64,000 nucleotides of DNA from assembly GCA_036389335.1 (NCBI GenBank), contig DASVQC010000032.1, positions 27,509 to 91,508 on the forward strand, read 5' to 3'. Below are positions 16,872 through 25,571 of this stretch, piece by piece (the stretch's first letter is position 1; every line of letters begins with the position of its first letter). The notes under the pieces are model-generated. The model was given only the letters and a program-made list of their open reading frames with translations. It ran no database searches and had not been told where the DNA came from. A program made the position numbers and the translations under genes. The DNA is from JAIVGV01 sp036389335 (GTDB taxonomy: Bacteria; Acidobacteriota; Blastocatellia; Pyrinomonadales; Pyrinomonadaceae).

Positions 16872-19058
16872 ATGAAAACCTTCTACGTCACCACCCCCAT
16901 CTACTACGCCAACAGCCTGCCGCACCTCGGCCACCTCTACACGACCGTGGTCGCCGATTGCGTCGCGCGCCACCGGAGGCAGCGCGGCGACGAGACCTAC
17001 TTCCTGACGGGGACGGACGAGCACGGCATCAACGTCCAGCGCGCCGCCGAGCGCGAGGGGCGCGCGCCGAAGGAGCAGGTCGATCACGTCGTCGCCGAGC
17101 TGAAGAAGATGTTCGCCGCCTACCGGCTCGACCGGGAGGGCGGCGGCTACGACATCTTCATGCGCACGACCGAGCCCTTCCACTACGAGGGCGTCGCGAA
17201 CCTCTGGCGCAGGATCGCCGCGGCGCAGACCCCGAAAGGGCGCGAGGCGATCTACAAGGGTTTCTACGAGGGCTGGTTCTGCGCGCCGTGCGCGACTTTC
17301 AAGACGGAGGAAGAGTACGTCAAGCCCGAAAGAGAGGGCGACGCGCCGCTCTGCGCCATCCACGAGTCGCCGCTCGACCGCGTCTCCGAGGAGAGTTACT
17401 TCTTCCGCCTCTCCGACTACGCGGACGCGCTGCTCGCGCTCTACAGGTCGCGCCCCGACTTCGTCCGCCCGGAGGCCCGCCGCAACGAGGTCGTGAGCTT
17501 CGTCAGCCGCGGCCTGCAAGACCTCTCGATCAGCCGCCTGAAGTCGTCGGTCAGTTGGGCGATCCCCGTGCCCGACGATCCGGCGCACACGATCTACATC
17601 TGGCTCGACGCGCTCGCCAACTACGTGACGGCCATCGGCTGGGGCAACGGGGAGCGCGAGCGCGCCGTCGGCTTCGAGAAGTTCTGGCCCGCCATGCACC
17701 TGCTGGCGAAGGACATTCTCCGCCAGCACGCGATCTACTGGCCCGCCTTCCTCTTGGCAGCCGGCATCGAGTTGCCCGCCGGCGTCTTCTCGCACGGGCT
17801 GTGGCTCGACGCAGAGGGGCGCAAGATGTCGAAGACGCTGCGCAACGCGGTCGATCCGATGCAGCTCGTGCGCCACTTCCAGCGCGACGCGATCCGGTAT
17901 TTCCTGATGCGCGAGATGGTCTTCGGGCAGGACTCGCGCTTCAGCCACGCCGCGCTCGTCGAGCGCGCAAACAGCGATCTCGCCAGCGGCCTCGGCAACC
18001 TCGCCGCCCGCACGCTGACGATGATCGGGCGCTACTGCGAGGGCGCGATCCCGGCGGGCGAGATCGGGGAGGGGAGGCGTCTGCTCGCCAAGCGCGCCGG
18101 GGTCGAGACGGACGCGCAGGGGCTGGCCTCCGCGCTCGCCTTCGCGCGCGATCAGTTCACGCAGCAGTTCGACGACTTCGCCTTCAGCCGCGCGCTCGAA
18201 ACCGCGTGGACGATCATCGCGCGCGCCGACAAGATGATCTCGGACGCGAAGCCTTGGGAGCTGGCGAAGTCGGAGGAGCAGCGCGAGACTTTGAACGCGG
18301 TGCTCTACCGCGCGGCGGAGACTTTGCGCTGGCTCGCCGTCATGCTCTACCCGTTCCTGCCCGAGTCGATGCGCGCGCTGTGGGCGCAGCTCGGGCAAGC
18401 GGGCGACATCGAGAAAACCGATCCGCTTCAACTGGCGTGGGGAGGCACGCAGGCGGGGACGCGCGTGGGCGAACTCGCCCCGCTCTTCCCCCGCCTCGAC
18501 AAAACGAAAGTCATGGCAGAAATCGAAAAAGAGAATTCTTCGCAGCAACCCTCCCGAACTCAAACCGCCGGGCCGGACGCGCCTCGCGCCACCGAAGCCG
18601 ACGCCGTCCCCGGCTCGCCGGGCGCGGCGGAGACGCAAGCCGCGCCGCCGATGCGCGGCGCGACCGAAGCCGACGCCGTTCCAGCCGCGGCCCAATCCGC
18701 CGTCCGGACAGCCGCCGAGGGCGTGGCGCAGATCGGCATCGAGGATTTCGTCAAGGTCGAGCTGAGGGTCGGGGAGATTCTGACCGCCGAGCGCGTGCCG
18801 AAGTCGGACAAGCTGCTGCGCTTCACCGTCGATCTCGGCGAGTCGCAGCCGCGCCAGATTCTCGCCGGCATCGCCGAGCACTACGAGCCGGAGAAGCTCG
18901 TCGGTCGCAAGATCGTCGTCGTCTCCAACCTCAAGCCGCGCAAGCTCCGCGGCTTCGAGTCGCAGGGCATGGTGCTCGCCGCCTCCGCCGGCGAAGAGGG
19001 CCGCCCCGTCCTCGCCACCTTCGCGGAGGACGTGCCGAACGGAACGAAGCTGAAGTAA
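16872..19058 (+). CDS. metG: Methionyl-tRNA synthetase with C-terminal tRNA-binding domain
   Basis: This 728-residue class I synthetase has the HIGH motif (PHLGHLYT near residues 17-24), the Cys pair CAPC near 137 in the connective peptide and KMSKTLRNAVDP near 318. The anticodon-binding helical domain runs to about 550. A linker of about 60 residues is Ala/Pro-rich and contains the octapeptide ATEADAVP twice. The C-terminal EMAP/Trbp111-like domain (about 620-728; DFVKVELRVGEI, KLLRFTVDLGE, FESQGMVLAA) promotes dimerisation and tRNA binding. It charges both initiator and elongator tRNA-Met. It is flanked by a low-GC leader and by a heptad repeat before tatD. Confidence 0.96.
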   Translation: MKTFYVTTPIYYANSLPHLGHLYTTVVADCVARHRRQRGDETYFLTGTDEHGINVQRAAEREGRAPKEQVDHVVAELKKMFAAYRLDREGGGYDIFMRTTEPFHYEGVANLWRRIAAAQTPKGREAIYKGFYEGWFCAPCATFKTEEEYVKPEREGDAPLCAIHESPLDRVSEESYFFRLSDYADALLALYRSRPDFVRPEARRNEVVSFVSRGLQDLSISRLKSSVSWAIPVPDDPAHTIYIWLDALANYVTAIGWGNGERERAVGFEKFWPAMHLLAKDILRQHAIYWPAFLLAAGIELPAGVFSHGLWLDAEGRKMSKTLRNAVDPMQLVRHFQRDAIRYFLMREMVFGQDSRFSHAALVERANSDLASGLGNLAARTLTMIGRYCEGAIPAGEIGEGRRLLAKRAGVETDAQGLASALAFARDQFTQQFDDFAFSRALETAWTIIARADKMISDAKPWELAKSEEQRETLNAVLYRAAETLRWLAVMLYPFLPESMRALWAQLGQAGDIEKTDPLQLAWGGTQAGTRVGELAPLFPRLDKTKVMAEIEKENSSQQPSRTQTAGPDAPRATEADAVPGSPGAAETQAAPPMRGATEADAVPAAAQSAVRTAAEGVAQIGIEDFVKVELRVGEILTAERVPKSDKLLRFTVDLGESQPRQILAGIAEHYEPEKLVGRKIVVVSNLKPRKLRGFESQGMVLAASAGEEGRPVLATFAEDVPNGTKLK

Positions 19059-19060
19059 AG

Positions 19061-19170
19061 CCGTAAACCGTAAACCGTGACGGGTGAAGGCAAATTCTTT
19101 CCCGTCACCCGTCATCGTTCCCCGTCACGGCTTGCCCCCGTCACCCGTCACGGTTTACCCGTCACGCTCT
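19061..19170. repeat. Heptad-unit hairpin repeat (CCGTAAA/GTGACGG variant)
   Basis: Units CCGTAAA, CCGTAAA, CCGTGAC, GGGTGAA read in sequence from 19061, followed by complementary units such as GTCACCC and GGTTTAC up to 19170. It fills the gap between metG and tatD. Confidence 0.85.
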
Positions 19171-19171
19171 T

Positions 19172-19969
19172 ATGCTTGTTGATTCCCACGCGCACATCGA
19201 CGGAGAGGAGTTCGACGCGGATCGCGACGAGGTGGTGGCGCGCGCGCGGGCGGCGGGAGTCTCGTCGATCCTGAACGTGGGGACGGGCGATCCGCACGGC
19301 GGGAATTTGGAGCGCGGGGTCGAGGTGGCGGAGAGGTACGAGGGCGTCTACGCGGCGGTCGGCGTGCACCCGCACGACGCGAGGCTCTTCGACGGGGCGG
19401 CGGCGGAGCGGGTGCGGGGGATCGTCAGGGCGTCGCGGCGCGTCGTCGCGTGGGGCGAGATCGGGCTCGACTATCATTACGACAACTCGCCGCGCGAGGT
19501 GCAGCGCGAGGTCTTCCGCGGGCAGTTGCGGATGGCGCGCGAGGAAGGACTGCCCGTCATCATCCACTCGCGCGAGGCCGACGAAGACACGGTCGCGATT
19601 CTGGAAGAGGAGTGGCGCGGCTCTCGTCGCGCGGGCGTGCTGCACTGCTTCGGCGGGGGCGCGTGGATGGCCGGGCGCGCGTTGGAACTCGGGTTCTACG
19701 TCTCGTTCGCCGGGACGGTCACGTTCAAGAAGGCCGGGCCGCTGCGCGAGGTCGCGCTCGGCGTGCCGCTCGAACGTCTGCTCGTCGAGACCGACTGCCC
19801 GTTCCTCGCGCCCGTGCCGCTGCGCGGGCGGCGCAACGAGCCCGCCTTCGTCGTCGAGACGGCGCGCTTCCTCGCCGCCCTGCGCGGCGAGAGCCTCGAA
19901 GAGTTCGCCCGCGTCACGTCGGCGAATTTCGCGCGGCTCTTCGGCGTCGGCGGCGCGGCGGGCGCGTGA
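19172..19969 (+). CDS. tatD: TatD-family metal-dependent DNase
   Basis: This 265-residue TIM-barrel hydrolase starts MLVDSHAHIDGEEF. The metal ligands are visible in SHAHID, GEIGLDYHYD, VIIHSREADEDT, LHCFGGG and ETDCPFLAP. TatD proteins are 3'-5' exonucleases on DNA and have been linked to repair and nucleic-acid turnover. The start lies at the edge of the preceding repeat with only a weak ribosome site. In many genomes tatD lies beside metG, as it does here, and that conserved order supports both calls. The barrel is complete. Confidence 0.93.
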   Translation: MLVDSHAHIDGEEFDADRDEVVARARAAGVSSILNVGTGDPHGGNLERGVEVAERYEGVYAAVGVHPHDARLFDGAAAERVRGIVRASRRVVAWGEIGLDYHYDNSPREVQREVFRGQLRMAREEGLPVIIHSREADEDTVAILEEEWRGSRRAGVLHCFGGGAWMAGRALELGFYVSFAGTVTFKKAGPLREVALGVPLERLLVETDCPFLAPVPLRGRRNEPAFVVETARFLAALRGESLEEFARVTSANFARLFGVGGAAGA

Positions 19970-20121
19970 CAGCGTGCGCCGCGCGCGCCCTCCTTACTCT
20001 GCAAAACAAAGTGCGCAAACGCTTTCGCAAGGTTTGAGTTAATGTTATAAAGAAGTGGCTCGCGCATCTTCAGCCGCCGCGCTCTCACGGCTTCGTGTGC
20101 CGCGCCGCCCACGTCTTCAGT

Positions 20122-21141
20122 ATGAGCACATCCGGTCATCTCGCCGCGCTCGAAGAACCGCAGGTCACGGCGGCGCGCATCTTCAGTCTGATCGCCCCCG
20201 AGCTGGCGCTCGTCGAGGAGGAGTTCGAGCGGCAGGCGCGCTCGAACGTGCAGGTCATCTCCTTCATCGGCGAGTACCTGCGCGCCTCGGGCGGCAAGCG
20301 CGTGCGCCCCGCGCTGACGCTCCTTGCGACCTACGCCGTCGGCGGCGACGCCTCGCGCCAGAACGCCGTCCGCCTCGCGACCGTGATGGAGTTTCTGCAC
20401 ACGGCGACGCTCGTCCACGACGACATCATCGACAACGCCGAGACGCGCCGCAACCGCCCCTCGATCAACTCGCGCTTCGGCAACCAGACCGCCGTCCTGA
20501 TGGGCGACTGGCTCTACATGTCTGCGTTCGAGACGAGCCTGCAAGAGCGCTCGCTCCCCGTCCTCGACATCCTGACCGCCGTCACGCGCAAGATGACGGA
20601 GGGCGAGCTGCTCCAACTGACCACGCTCGGCCACTCCGACGTGACCGAGGAGCTTTACCTCGACATCCTCTTCCGCAAGACCGCCTACCTCTTCAGCGCG
20701 TGCTGCGAGATCGGGGCGCTCATCGGTCTGGCCGACGACGAGCAGCGCCGCGCGCTCGCCGCCTACGGGCTCAACCTCGGCGCGGCGTTCCAGCTCGTAG
20801 ACGATCTGCTCGACTTCACGGCGGACGACGACGCGCTCGGCAAGGCCGCGGGCGTCGATCTGCTCGAAGGGAAGCTCACGCTGCCGCTCATCTACCTGCT
20901 CGACAAGGAGCCGGGCCGCAGGGGCGAGGTGCAGTCCGTGATGCGCGAAGGCGCTTACCGCGCCGTCCCGCGCGCGCGCCTCGTCGCCGCCGCGGAGCAG
21001 ACCGGCGCGCTGCGGGAAGCGCGCGCCCGCGCCGCCGAGTTCGCCGAGTCGGCGCGCGAAGCGCTCGAAACCTTGCCGCCCTCTCGTTACCGTGACGCGC
21101 TCGCCGCGCTCCCGACCTTCATCCTCGAACGCGACAAGTGA
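20122..21141 (+). CDS. Trans-polyprenyl diphosphate synthase
   Basis: I prefer the ATG at 20122 (MSTSGHLAALEEP); the frame is open nine codons further. The 339-residue protein has the first Asp-rich motif DDIID (near residue 98, in TLVHDDIIDNAETRR), the GGKRVRP substrate motif and the second Asp-rich motif DDLLD (near 225). It adds isopentenyl units to an allylic diphosphate. The size and bulky residues before the first motif fit a long-chain (hepta- to decaprenyl) enzyme for quinone side chains, but chain length cannot be fixed from sequence. A TTATAAAG at 20045-20052 could be a -10 box. Confidence 0.93.
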   Translation: MSTSGHLAALEEPQVTAARIFSLIAPELALVEEEFERQARSNVQVISFIGEYLRASGGKRVRPALTLLATYAVGGDASRQNAVRLATVMEFLHTATLVHDDIIDNAETRRNRPSINSRFGNQTAVLMGDWLYMSAFETSLQERSLPVLDILTAVTRKMTEGELLQLTTLGHSDVTEELYLDILFRKTAYLFSACCEIGALIGLADDEQRRALAAYGLNLGAAFQLVDDLLDFTADDDALGKAAGVDLLEGKLTLPLIYLLDKEPGRRGEVQSVMREGAYRAVPRARLVAAAEQTGALREARARAAEFAESAREALETLPPSRYRDALAALPTFILERDK

Positions 21142-21148
21142 GGGAGGG

Positions 21149-21229
21149 ACGATGAAGTATGAACGATGAACGATGAAGTGAAGATTTTTCATCCTGTAGT
21201 TCATCGCTCATCGTTCATACTTCATCGTT
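21149..21229. repeat. Heptad-unit hairpin repeat (GAACGAT family)
   Basis: The left arm (21149-21179) contains tandem GATGAAC/GATGAAG-type units of seven bases. The right arm (about 21196-21229) is the complement (TTCATCG, CTCATCG, TTCATAC). A T-rich loop (ATTTTTCATCC) separates them, so transcription could also end here. It sits between the prenyl synthase and the HARE-HTH gene. Confidence 0.88.
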
Positions 21230-21238
21230 TAATTGATT

Positions 21239-21862
21239 ATGGCCGACGACAACCTGCTCGCGACGCTCGAACAGAGCCTGCGCTCGACGCGGATGACGCG
21301 CAACCGCCTCGCCGCGCGCCTCGCCGATCTCGAACTGGAGGCGGAGAAGCTCCGCACCGAGATCGGCGAGATGGACGCCATCGCGAGCCAGACGCAGGCG
21401 GCGATGTACCGCATCCTCTCGTCGGTGCTGACGCGCTCCGCGCCCGCGCAGCCGACCGACACCGAGATCGAGTTCGCGCTCCGCCACGACGAGGCGATGG
21501 CCGCGCAGTCGAGGCCGCAGCAGGCGCAGCCGCCGCAACAGCCCCTGTCGCGCCCGCAGCCCGCCGCCTACCCGACCGCCACCCGGCAGGCGCTGCCGCC
21601 CATCCGCGCCGACATCGAGGTCACGAGCGACCGCTTCAACGACCGCACCATCCCGCAGGCGACCGCGCTCATCCTGCGCGAGACGGGCACGCCCCTGCAC
21701 GTCAACGAGATTTACAACCGCCTGCTCGAAGGCGGCTTCAACTTCACCGGGCACCACCCGACCATCAGCATCGCCGTCTCGCTCAACCGCAACCGCCGCT
21801 TCCGCAAAGTCGCCCCCGGCACCTTCGACCTCACCATCCGCGACGCGGCTCAAGCATCCTGA
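21239..21862 (+). CDS. HARE-HTH winged-helix protein with N-terminal coiled coil
   Basis: The ATG at 21239 (MADDNLLATLE) is chosen over an upstream TTG. The 207-residue protein has an N-terminal coiled coil (about 1-60; LADLELEAEKLRTEIGEMDA), a Gln/Pro-rich linker (about 85-125; QQAQPPQQPL) and a C-terminal domain (about 135-200). The C-terminal motifs TPLHVNEIYNRLLEGG, TISIAVSLNRN and FRKVAPGTFDL match the HARE-HTH fold. That fold links DNA- or chromatin-associated enzymes in eukaryotes (ASXL, RNA polymerase delta) and restriction systems in bacteria. Here no enzyme domain is attached and none is adjacent. A role in DNA or RNA polymerase binding is inference. Confidence 0.78.
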   Translation: MADDNLLATLEQSLRSTRMTRNRLAARLADLELEAEKLRTEIGEMDAIASQTQAAMYRILSSVLTRSAPAQPTDTEIEFALRHDEAMAAQSRPQQAQPPQQPLSRPQPAAYPTATRQALPPIRADIEVTSDRFNDRTIPQATALILRETGTPLHVNEIYNRLLEGGFNFTGHHPTISIAVSLNRNRRFRKVAPGTFDLTIRDAAQAS

Positions 21863-21864
21863 AG

Positions 21865-21977
21865 AGCTGTTAGCTGTTAGCTATTAGCTATTAGCCAACC
21901 CTCAAAGCCATCAGCCATGAGGCTGCCAGCACAGAACCCTTCTGACTAACAGCTAACAGCTAACAGCTAACAGCTCT
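21865..21977. repeat. Heptad-unit hairpin repeat (AGCTGTT family)
   Basis: The left arm (21865-21896) reads AGCTGTT, AGCTGTT, AGCTATT, AGCTATT. The right arm (21945-21977) reads CTAACAG four times. About 48 bases lie between them. The right arm ends three bases before the next ATG, so the hairpin covers the ribosome site of the nucleotidyltransferase gene. Confidence 0.93.
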
Positions 21978-21979
21978 TT

Positions 21980-22972
21980 ATGCGTGCAATGATTCTGGCG
22001 GCGGGCTACGGGACGCGGCTGTGGCCGCTCAGCATTGACCGCGCCAAGCCCGCGCTGCCGTTCATGGGGCGACCGCTGGTCGGCTACGTCGCCGAATACC
22101 TCGCGCGCCACGGCTGCCGCGAGGTCGCCGTCAACCTCCACCACAGGCCGGAGTCGGTGCGCGCCGCGCTCGGCGACGGCAGCCGCTTCGGCGTCCGCCT
22201 GACATACGTGGAGGAGCCCACGATCCTCGGCACCAGCGGCGCGCTCGACAACGCGCGCGCCTTCTTCGCCGACGACGAGCCGTTCGCCGTCGTCAACGGC
22301 AAGATCGCGACCGACATCGACCTCGACGCCGCGCTCCGCACGCACCAAGAGGCGGGCGCGCTCGCCACGCTCGTCCTGCGCCCCAACCCCGCGCGCGAGA
22401 GGTACAGCACCGTCGAGGTGCGCGACGGACTAGTCCTCGGCTTCGGCGCGCACCCTTCCACGTCCGATAACGCCGGGGGCGCGGACGCGGAAGTGCCGCT
22501 GATGTTCACGGGGATTCAAATCCTTGAGCCGCGCATCTTCGAGTTCATCCCGCGCGGCGTCTTCTCGCACACGACGACCGACGTTTACCCGCAGGCAATC
22601 GCGCGCGGCGAAAAGATCGCGGCGCACGTCGCGGGGGGGAAGTGGTACGAGCTTTCCACCATCCCGCGCTACCTCGACACGAGCGTCGCGCTCATGCGCG
22701 ACGAGGGGCGCGCCGTCGAGATCGGGTCGGGCTCCCGCGTCGAGCCCGGCGCGGAAGTCGCGGACGCCGTGCTGTGGGAGGGCGTGAGTGTCGAACGGGG
22801 CGCGCGCGTGCGCCGCGCTGTGCTCGGCGCGGGCGTGAGGGTGCGCCGGGGCGACGACTTTGAGGACGCGGCGGTGGTGCGCGCCGCGCTCGTACGCGGC
22901 TCGGAGCGGCCCGCGAAGGCGCTCGCGGGCGTGACGCGCGGCGACAATTTTGTCGTCAAACTGCCGCGGTGA
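21980..22972 (+). CDS. MurU-like sugar-1-phosphate nucleotidyltransferase
   Basis: This 330-residue protein has an N-terminal nucleotidyltransferase fold with MILAAGYGTRLWPLS and KPALPFMGRPL. At its C-terminus (about 240-310) short hexapeptide-like repeats (IGSGSRVEPGAEV, LWEGVSVERGARV) form a left-handed beta helix. It makes an NDP-sugar from a sugar 1-phosphate. The adjacent gene encodes an AmgK-like anomeric sugar kinase, the pairing seen in the AmgK-MurU peptidoglycan salvage route, so UDP-MurNAc or UDP-GlcNAc is the likely product. MurU of Pseudomonas is shorter (about 225 residues) and lacks the beta helix. A mannose-1-phosphate guanylyltransferase is the alternative. CGTCCGATAACG (22461-22472) lies inside it. 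Confidence 0.78.
   Translation: MRAMILAAGYGTRLWPLSIDRAKPALPFMGRPLVGYVAEYLARHGCREVAVNLHHRPESVRAALGDGSRFGVRLTYVEEPTILGTSGALDNARAFFADDEPFAVVNGKIATDIDLDAALRTHQEAGALATLVLRPNPARERYSTVEVRDGLVLGFGAHPSTSDNAGGADAEVPLMFTGIQILEPRIFEFIPRGVFSHTTTDVYPQAIARGEKIAAHVAGGKWYELSTIPRYLDTSVALMRDEGRAVEIGSGSRVEPGAEVADAVLWEGVSVERGARVRRAVLGAGVRVRRGDDFEDAAVVRAALVRGSERPAKALAGVTRGDNFVVKLPR
22463..22470 (+). repeat. TCCGATAA motif copy (plus strand, left of dif)
   Basis: Part of ACGTCCGATAACG, identical over 11 bases to the left arm of the dif-like site; inside the MurU-like gene. Confidence 0.6.
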
Positions 22973-23091
22973 TACAATCCGCACGCTCCCGCTTTTAACT
23001 GGTTCCCGATCAAACGTGAGCGCGCCAGCGAACGTCTCGCGCTGTCGCACCTGAAGGCGGGCCCCGGCAGCCAGCGCGCGCCGTGCGACAC

Positions 23092-24144
23092 ATGAGCCAC
23101 CCGTCCAGCATCACGACGAACGCCTTCACCGCCGCGGCGCGCGAGCGCATCGCCGACTACGTCCGCCGCGCCGGGGGCGACGCGGGCTCGGTCGTCACCC
23201 TGACGCCCGACGCCTCGACGCGCGAATACTTCCGCATCCCTTGGCGCGGCGCGACCGCCGTCGCCGCCGTCTACCCCGAGCCCTTCGACCCGGAAGTCCA
23301 CCCCTTCATCGACGTGACGCGGCTCTTCGAGGCGGCGCGGCTCCCCGTGCCCGCCATCCTCGACGTCGATCCGGCGGCGGGCGTCATCACGCAGGAAGAC
23401 CTCGGCGACCGGCAGTTGCGGCGCGTCTTCGAGTCGGCGTCCGAGGACGAGCGCGAGGCCTACGTCGAGCGCGCCATCTCGCTCATCGCGGACATTCAGG
23501 CGGCGACGCCGCTCGCCTACGAGCGCAACTCCATCGCGAGCCGCCTCGCCTTCGACGAGGCGAAGCTCGCTTGGGAGATGGACTACTTCGTCGAGCACTA
23601 CTTCAAGAGCTACCGCCGCGAGCGGCTCTCGCACGGCGCGGAGGCCGAGCTGAGGGCGGAGCTGAACGACATCGCCTCGGAGCTTGCGGCGCGGCCCCGC
23701 GTGCTGTGCCACCGCGACTTCCACACGTCGAACCTGATCGTCGATTCCAAGAAGCGCCTGCGTGTGATCGATCATCAGGACGCGCGGATGGGGCCCGCCA
23801 GCTACGATCTCGTCTCGCTGCTGCTCGACCGGCAGACAACGATGCCGTCGCTCGCCGAGATCAGGCTGCGCCGGCTCTTCTTCCTCGAAGAGCGCAAGCG
23901 GCGCGGGCTCGAAGCGATCACGCCGGACGACTTCTCGCGCGAGTTCCGTCTGATGACCGTGCAGCGGTGCCTGAAAGCCTGCGGCACGTTCTCCTACCAG
24001 ACGGGCGTCGGCGGGCGGGCCGAAGCCTACGAGCGTTTCATCCAGCCGATGATCCTCATCGCCCTGCAGGCCGCCGAGTGGCTCGACCGCTTCCCCGCGC
24101 TGCGGCGCACGCTCGGCGCGCGCGTCCGCCCCGGCGCGGCGTGA
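23092..24144 (+). CDS. AmgK-like aminoglycoside-phosphotransferase-fold sugar kinase
   Basis: I chose the ATG at 23092 (MSHPSSITTN); an in-frame GTG lies nine bases earlier. The 350-residue protein has the APH/ChoK kinase fold. TPDASTREYFRI near residue 40 matches the N-terminal motif of AmgK, the Brenner box reads LCHRDFHTSNLIV near 205, and IDHQDARMGPASYDL holds the metal aspartate. AmgK phosphorylates the anomeric carbon of MurNAc and GlcNAc. The upstream MurU-like gene, 119 bases away, would use that product, so the pair probably bypasses early UDP-MurNAc synthesis. Substrate identity is inferred from this context. Confidence 0.8.
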   Translation: MSHPSSITTNAFTAAARERIADYVRRAGGDAGSVVTLTPDASTREYFRIPWRGATAVAAVYPEPFDPEVHPFIDVTRLFEAARLPVPAILDVDPAAGVITQEDLGDRQLRRVFESASEDEREAYVERAISLIADIQAATPLAYERNSIASRLAFDEAKLAWEMDYFVEHYFKSYRRERLSHGAEAELRAELNDIASELAARPRVLCHRDFHTSNLIVDSKKRLRVIDHQDARMGPASYDLVSLLLDRQTTMPSLAEIRLRRLFFLEERKRRGLEAITPDDFSREFRLMTVQRCLKACGTFSYQTGVGGRAEAYERFIQPMILIALQAAEWLDRFPALRRTLGARVRPGAA

Positions 24145-24225
24145 AGCGCGCGAGCGGGCGAGCTTGATCGCGAATCCCGAGCTTAAAATTTTCAGCGCCG
24201 GACATGAGGGACGCCGTTTAAAAAG

Positions 24226-25563
24226 ATGTCAACCCAACTCACCGCCGACAAGTCGCACACCTACGTCAGCGATCTCGCGCGCCACGTGGGCGAAGAGGTC
24301 ACGCTGCGCGGCTGGCTCTACAACCTGCGTTCGAGCGGCAAGCTCCTGTTCCCGCAACTGCGCGACGGCACGGGGCTCGTCCAGTGCGTCGTCTTCAAGA
24401 AGAGCGTGCCGGAGGAGGTCTTCGACGCGCTCAAGGGGCTGGGTCAGGAGAGCGCGGTCGTCATCCGCGGGACGGTGCGCGCCGACGAGCGCGCGCCGGG
24501 CGGCTTCGAGATCGACGTGACGCAGGCCGAGGTCGGGCAGGCGGTCGAGGGCTACCCGATCACGCCGAAGGAGCACGGCACCGAGTTCCTGATGGATCAC
24601 CGCCACCTCTGGCTACGCTCGCGCCGCCAGCACGCGATCCTCAAGGTGCGCCACACCGTCGTCCGCGCCGTGCGCGACTTCTTGGACGACGACGGCTTCA
24701 CGCTCTGCGACACGCCGATCCTGACGCCCGCCGCGTGCGAGGGCACGACGACGCTCTTCGAGGTGGACTACTTCGGCGAGGAGAAGGCGTACCTCTCGCA
24801 GTCCGGCCAGCTCTACAACGAGGCGACCGCCGCGGCGTTCGGCAAAGTCTACTGCTTCGGCCCCACGTTCCGCGCCGAGCGCTCGAAGACGCGCCGCCAC
24901 CTCACCGAGTTCTGGATGGTCGAGCCCGAGATGGCCTACGCCACGCTCGACGACGTGATGAGCCTCGCCGAGCGTTTCCTCTCGGCAATCGCCGCGCGCG
25001 TCCTCGAAGAGCGGCAGGAGGAGTTGAAAATCTTAGAGCGCGACACGGCGAAGCTGGAGCTGATCGTGCCGCCGTTCCCGCGCGTGCATTACGACGACGC
25101 GGTGAAGATGCTCCACGAGGCGCACGAGCGCGGCGAGCTGGAAAACAAGTTCGAGTGGGGCGGCGACTTCGGCGCGCCCGACGAGACCTACATCTCGAAG
25201 CAGTTCGACAAGCCGGTGATGGTGCACCGCTACCCGGCGGCGGTCAAAGCCTTCTACATGGCGCGCGACCCGGAGCGCGACGACCTCGCCCTCGGCGTGG
25301 ACGTGCTCGCCTCCGAAGGCTACGGCGAAGTCATAGGCGGCGGCGAGCGCGCCACCTCCCTCGAATTCTTGGAAGAGCAGCTCAAGATTCACGAGCTGCC
25401 GCGCGAGGCGTTCGAGTGGTATCTCGACCTGCGCCGCTACGGCAGCGTCCCGCACGCGGGCTTCGGCATGGGCATCGAACGCTGCGTCACCTGGATGTGC
25501 GGCATCGAGCACGTCCGCGAGACCATCCCGTTCCCCCGCATGCTCTACAGGCTCAGACCGTAG
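24226..25563 (+). CDS. asnS: Asparaginyl-tRNA synthetase
   Basis: This 445-residue class IIb synthetase has an N-terminal OB-fold anticodon domain (about 15-110; TLRGWLYNLRSSGKLLFPQLRDG) and a catalytic domain. Motif 2 is GPTFRAERSKTRRHLTEFWMVEPE and motif 3 lies in GFGMGIERCVTWMCGIEHVRETIPFPR. The combination TEFWMVEPEMAYA and the length distinguish it from AspRS and LysRS. It charges tRNA-Asn directly, so this organism does not rely only on the Asp-tRNA amidotransferase route for Asn. It stands alone; the next gene starts eight bases later and is unrelated. Confidence 0.95.
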   Translation: MSTQLTADKSHTYVSDLARHVGEEVTLRGWLYNLRSSGKLLFPQLRDGTGLVQCVVFKKSVPEEVFDALKGLGQESAVVIRGTVRADERAPGGFEIDVTQAEVGQAVEGYPITPKEHGTEFLMDHRHLWLRSRRQHAILKVRHTVVRAVRDFLDDDGFTLCDTPILTPAACEGTTTLFEVDYFGEEKAYLSQSGQLYNEATAAAFGKVYCFGPTFRAERSKTRRHLTEFWMVEPEMAYATLDDVMSLAERFLSAIAARVLEERQEELKILERDTAKLELIVPPFPRVHYDDAVKMLHEAHERGELENKFEWGGDFGAPDETYISKQFDKPVMVHRYPAAVKAFYMARDPERDDLALGVDVLASEGYGEVIGGGERATSLEFLEEQLKIHELPREAFEWYLDLRRYGSVPHAGFGMGIERCVTWMCGIEHVRETIPFPRMLYRLRP

Positions 25564-25571
25564 CCCGGGTT

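Noticed and set aside
16854..19115. 753-codon minus-strand frame over metG
   Set aside because: Antisense shadow of metG; no family-like motif and a low-complexity R/A/E composition.
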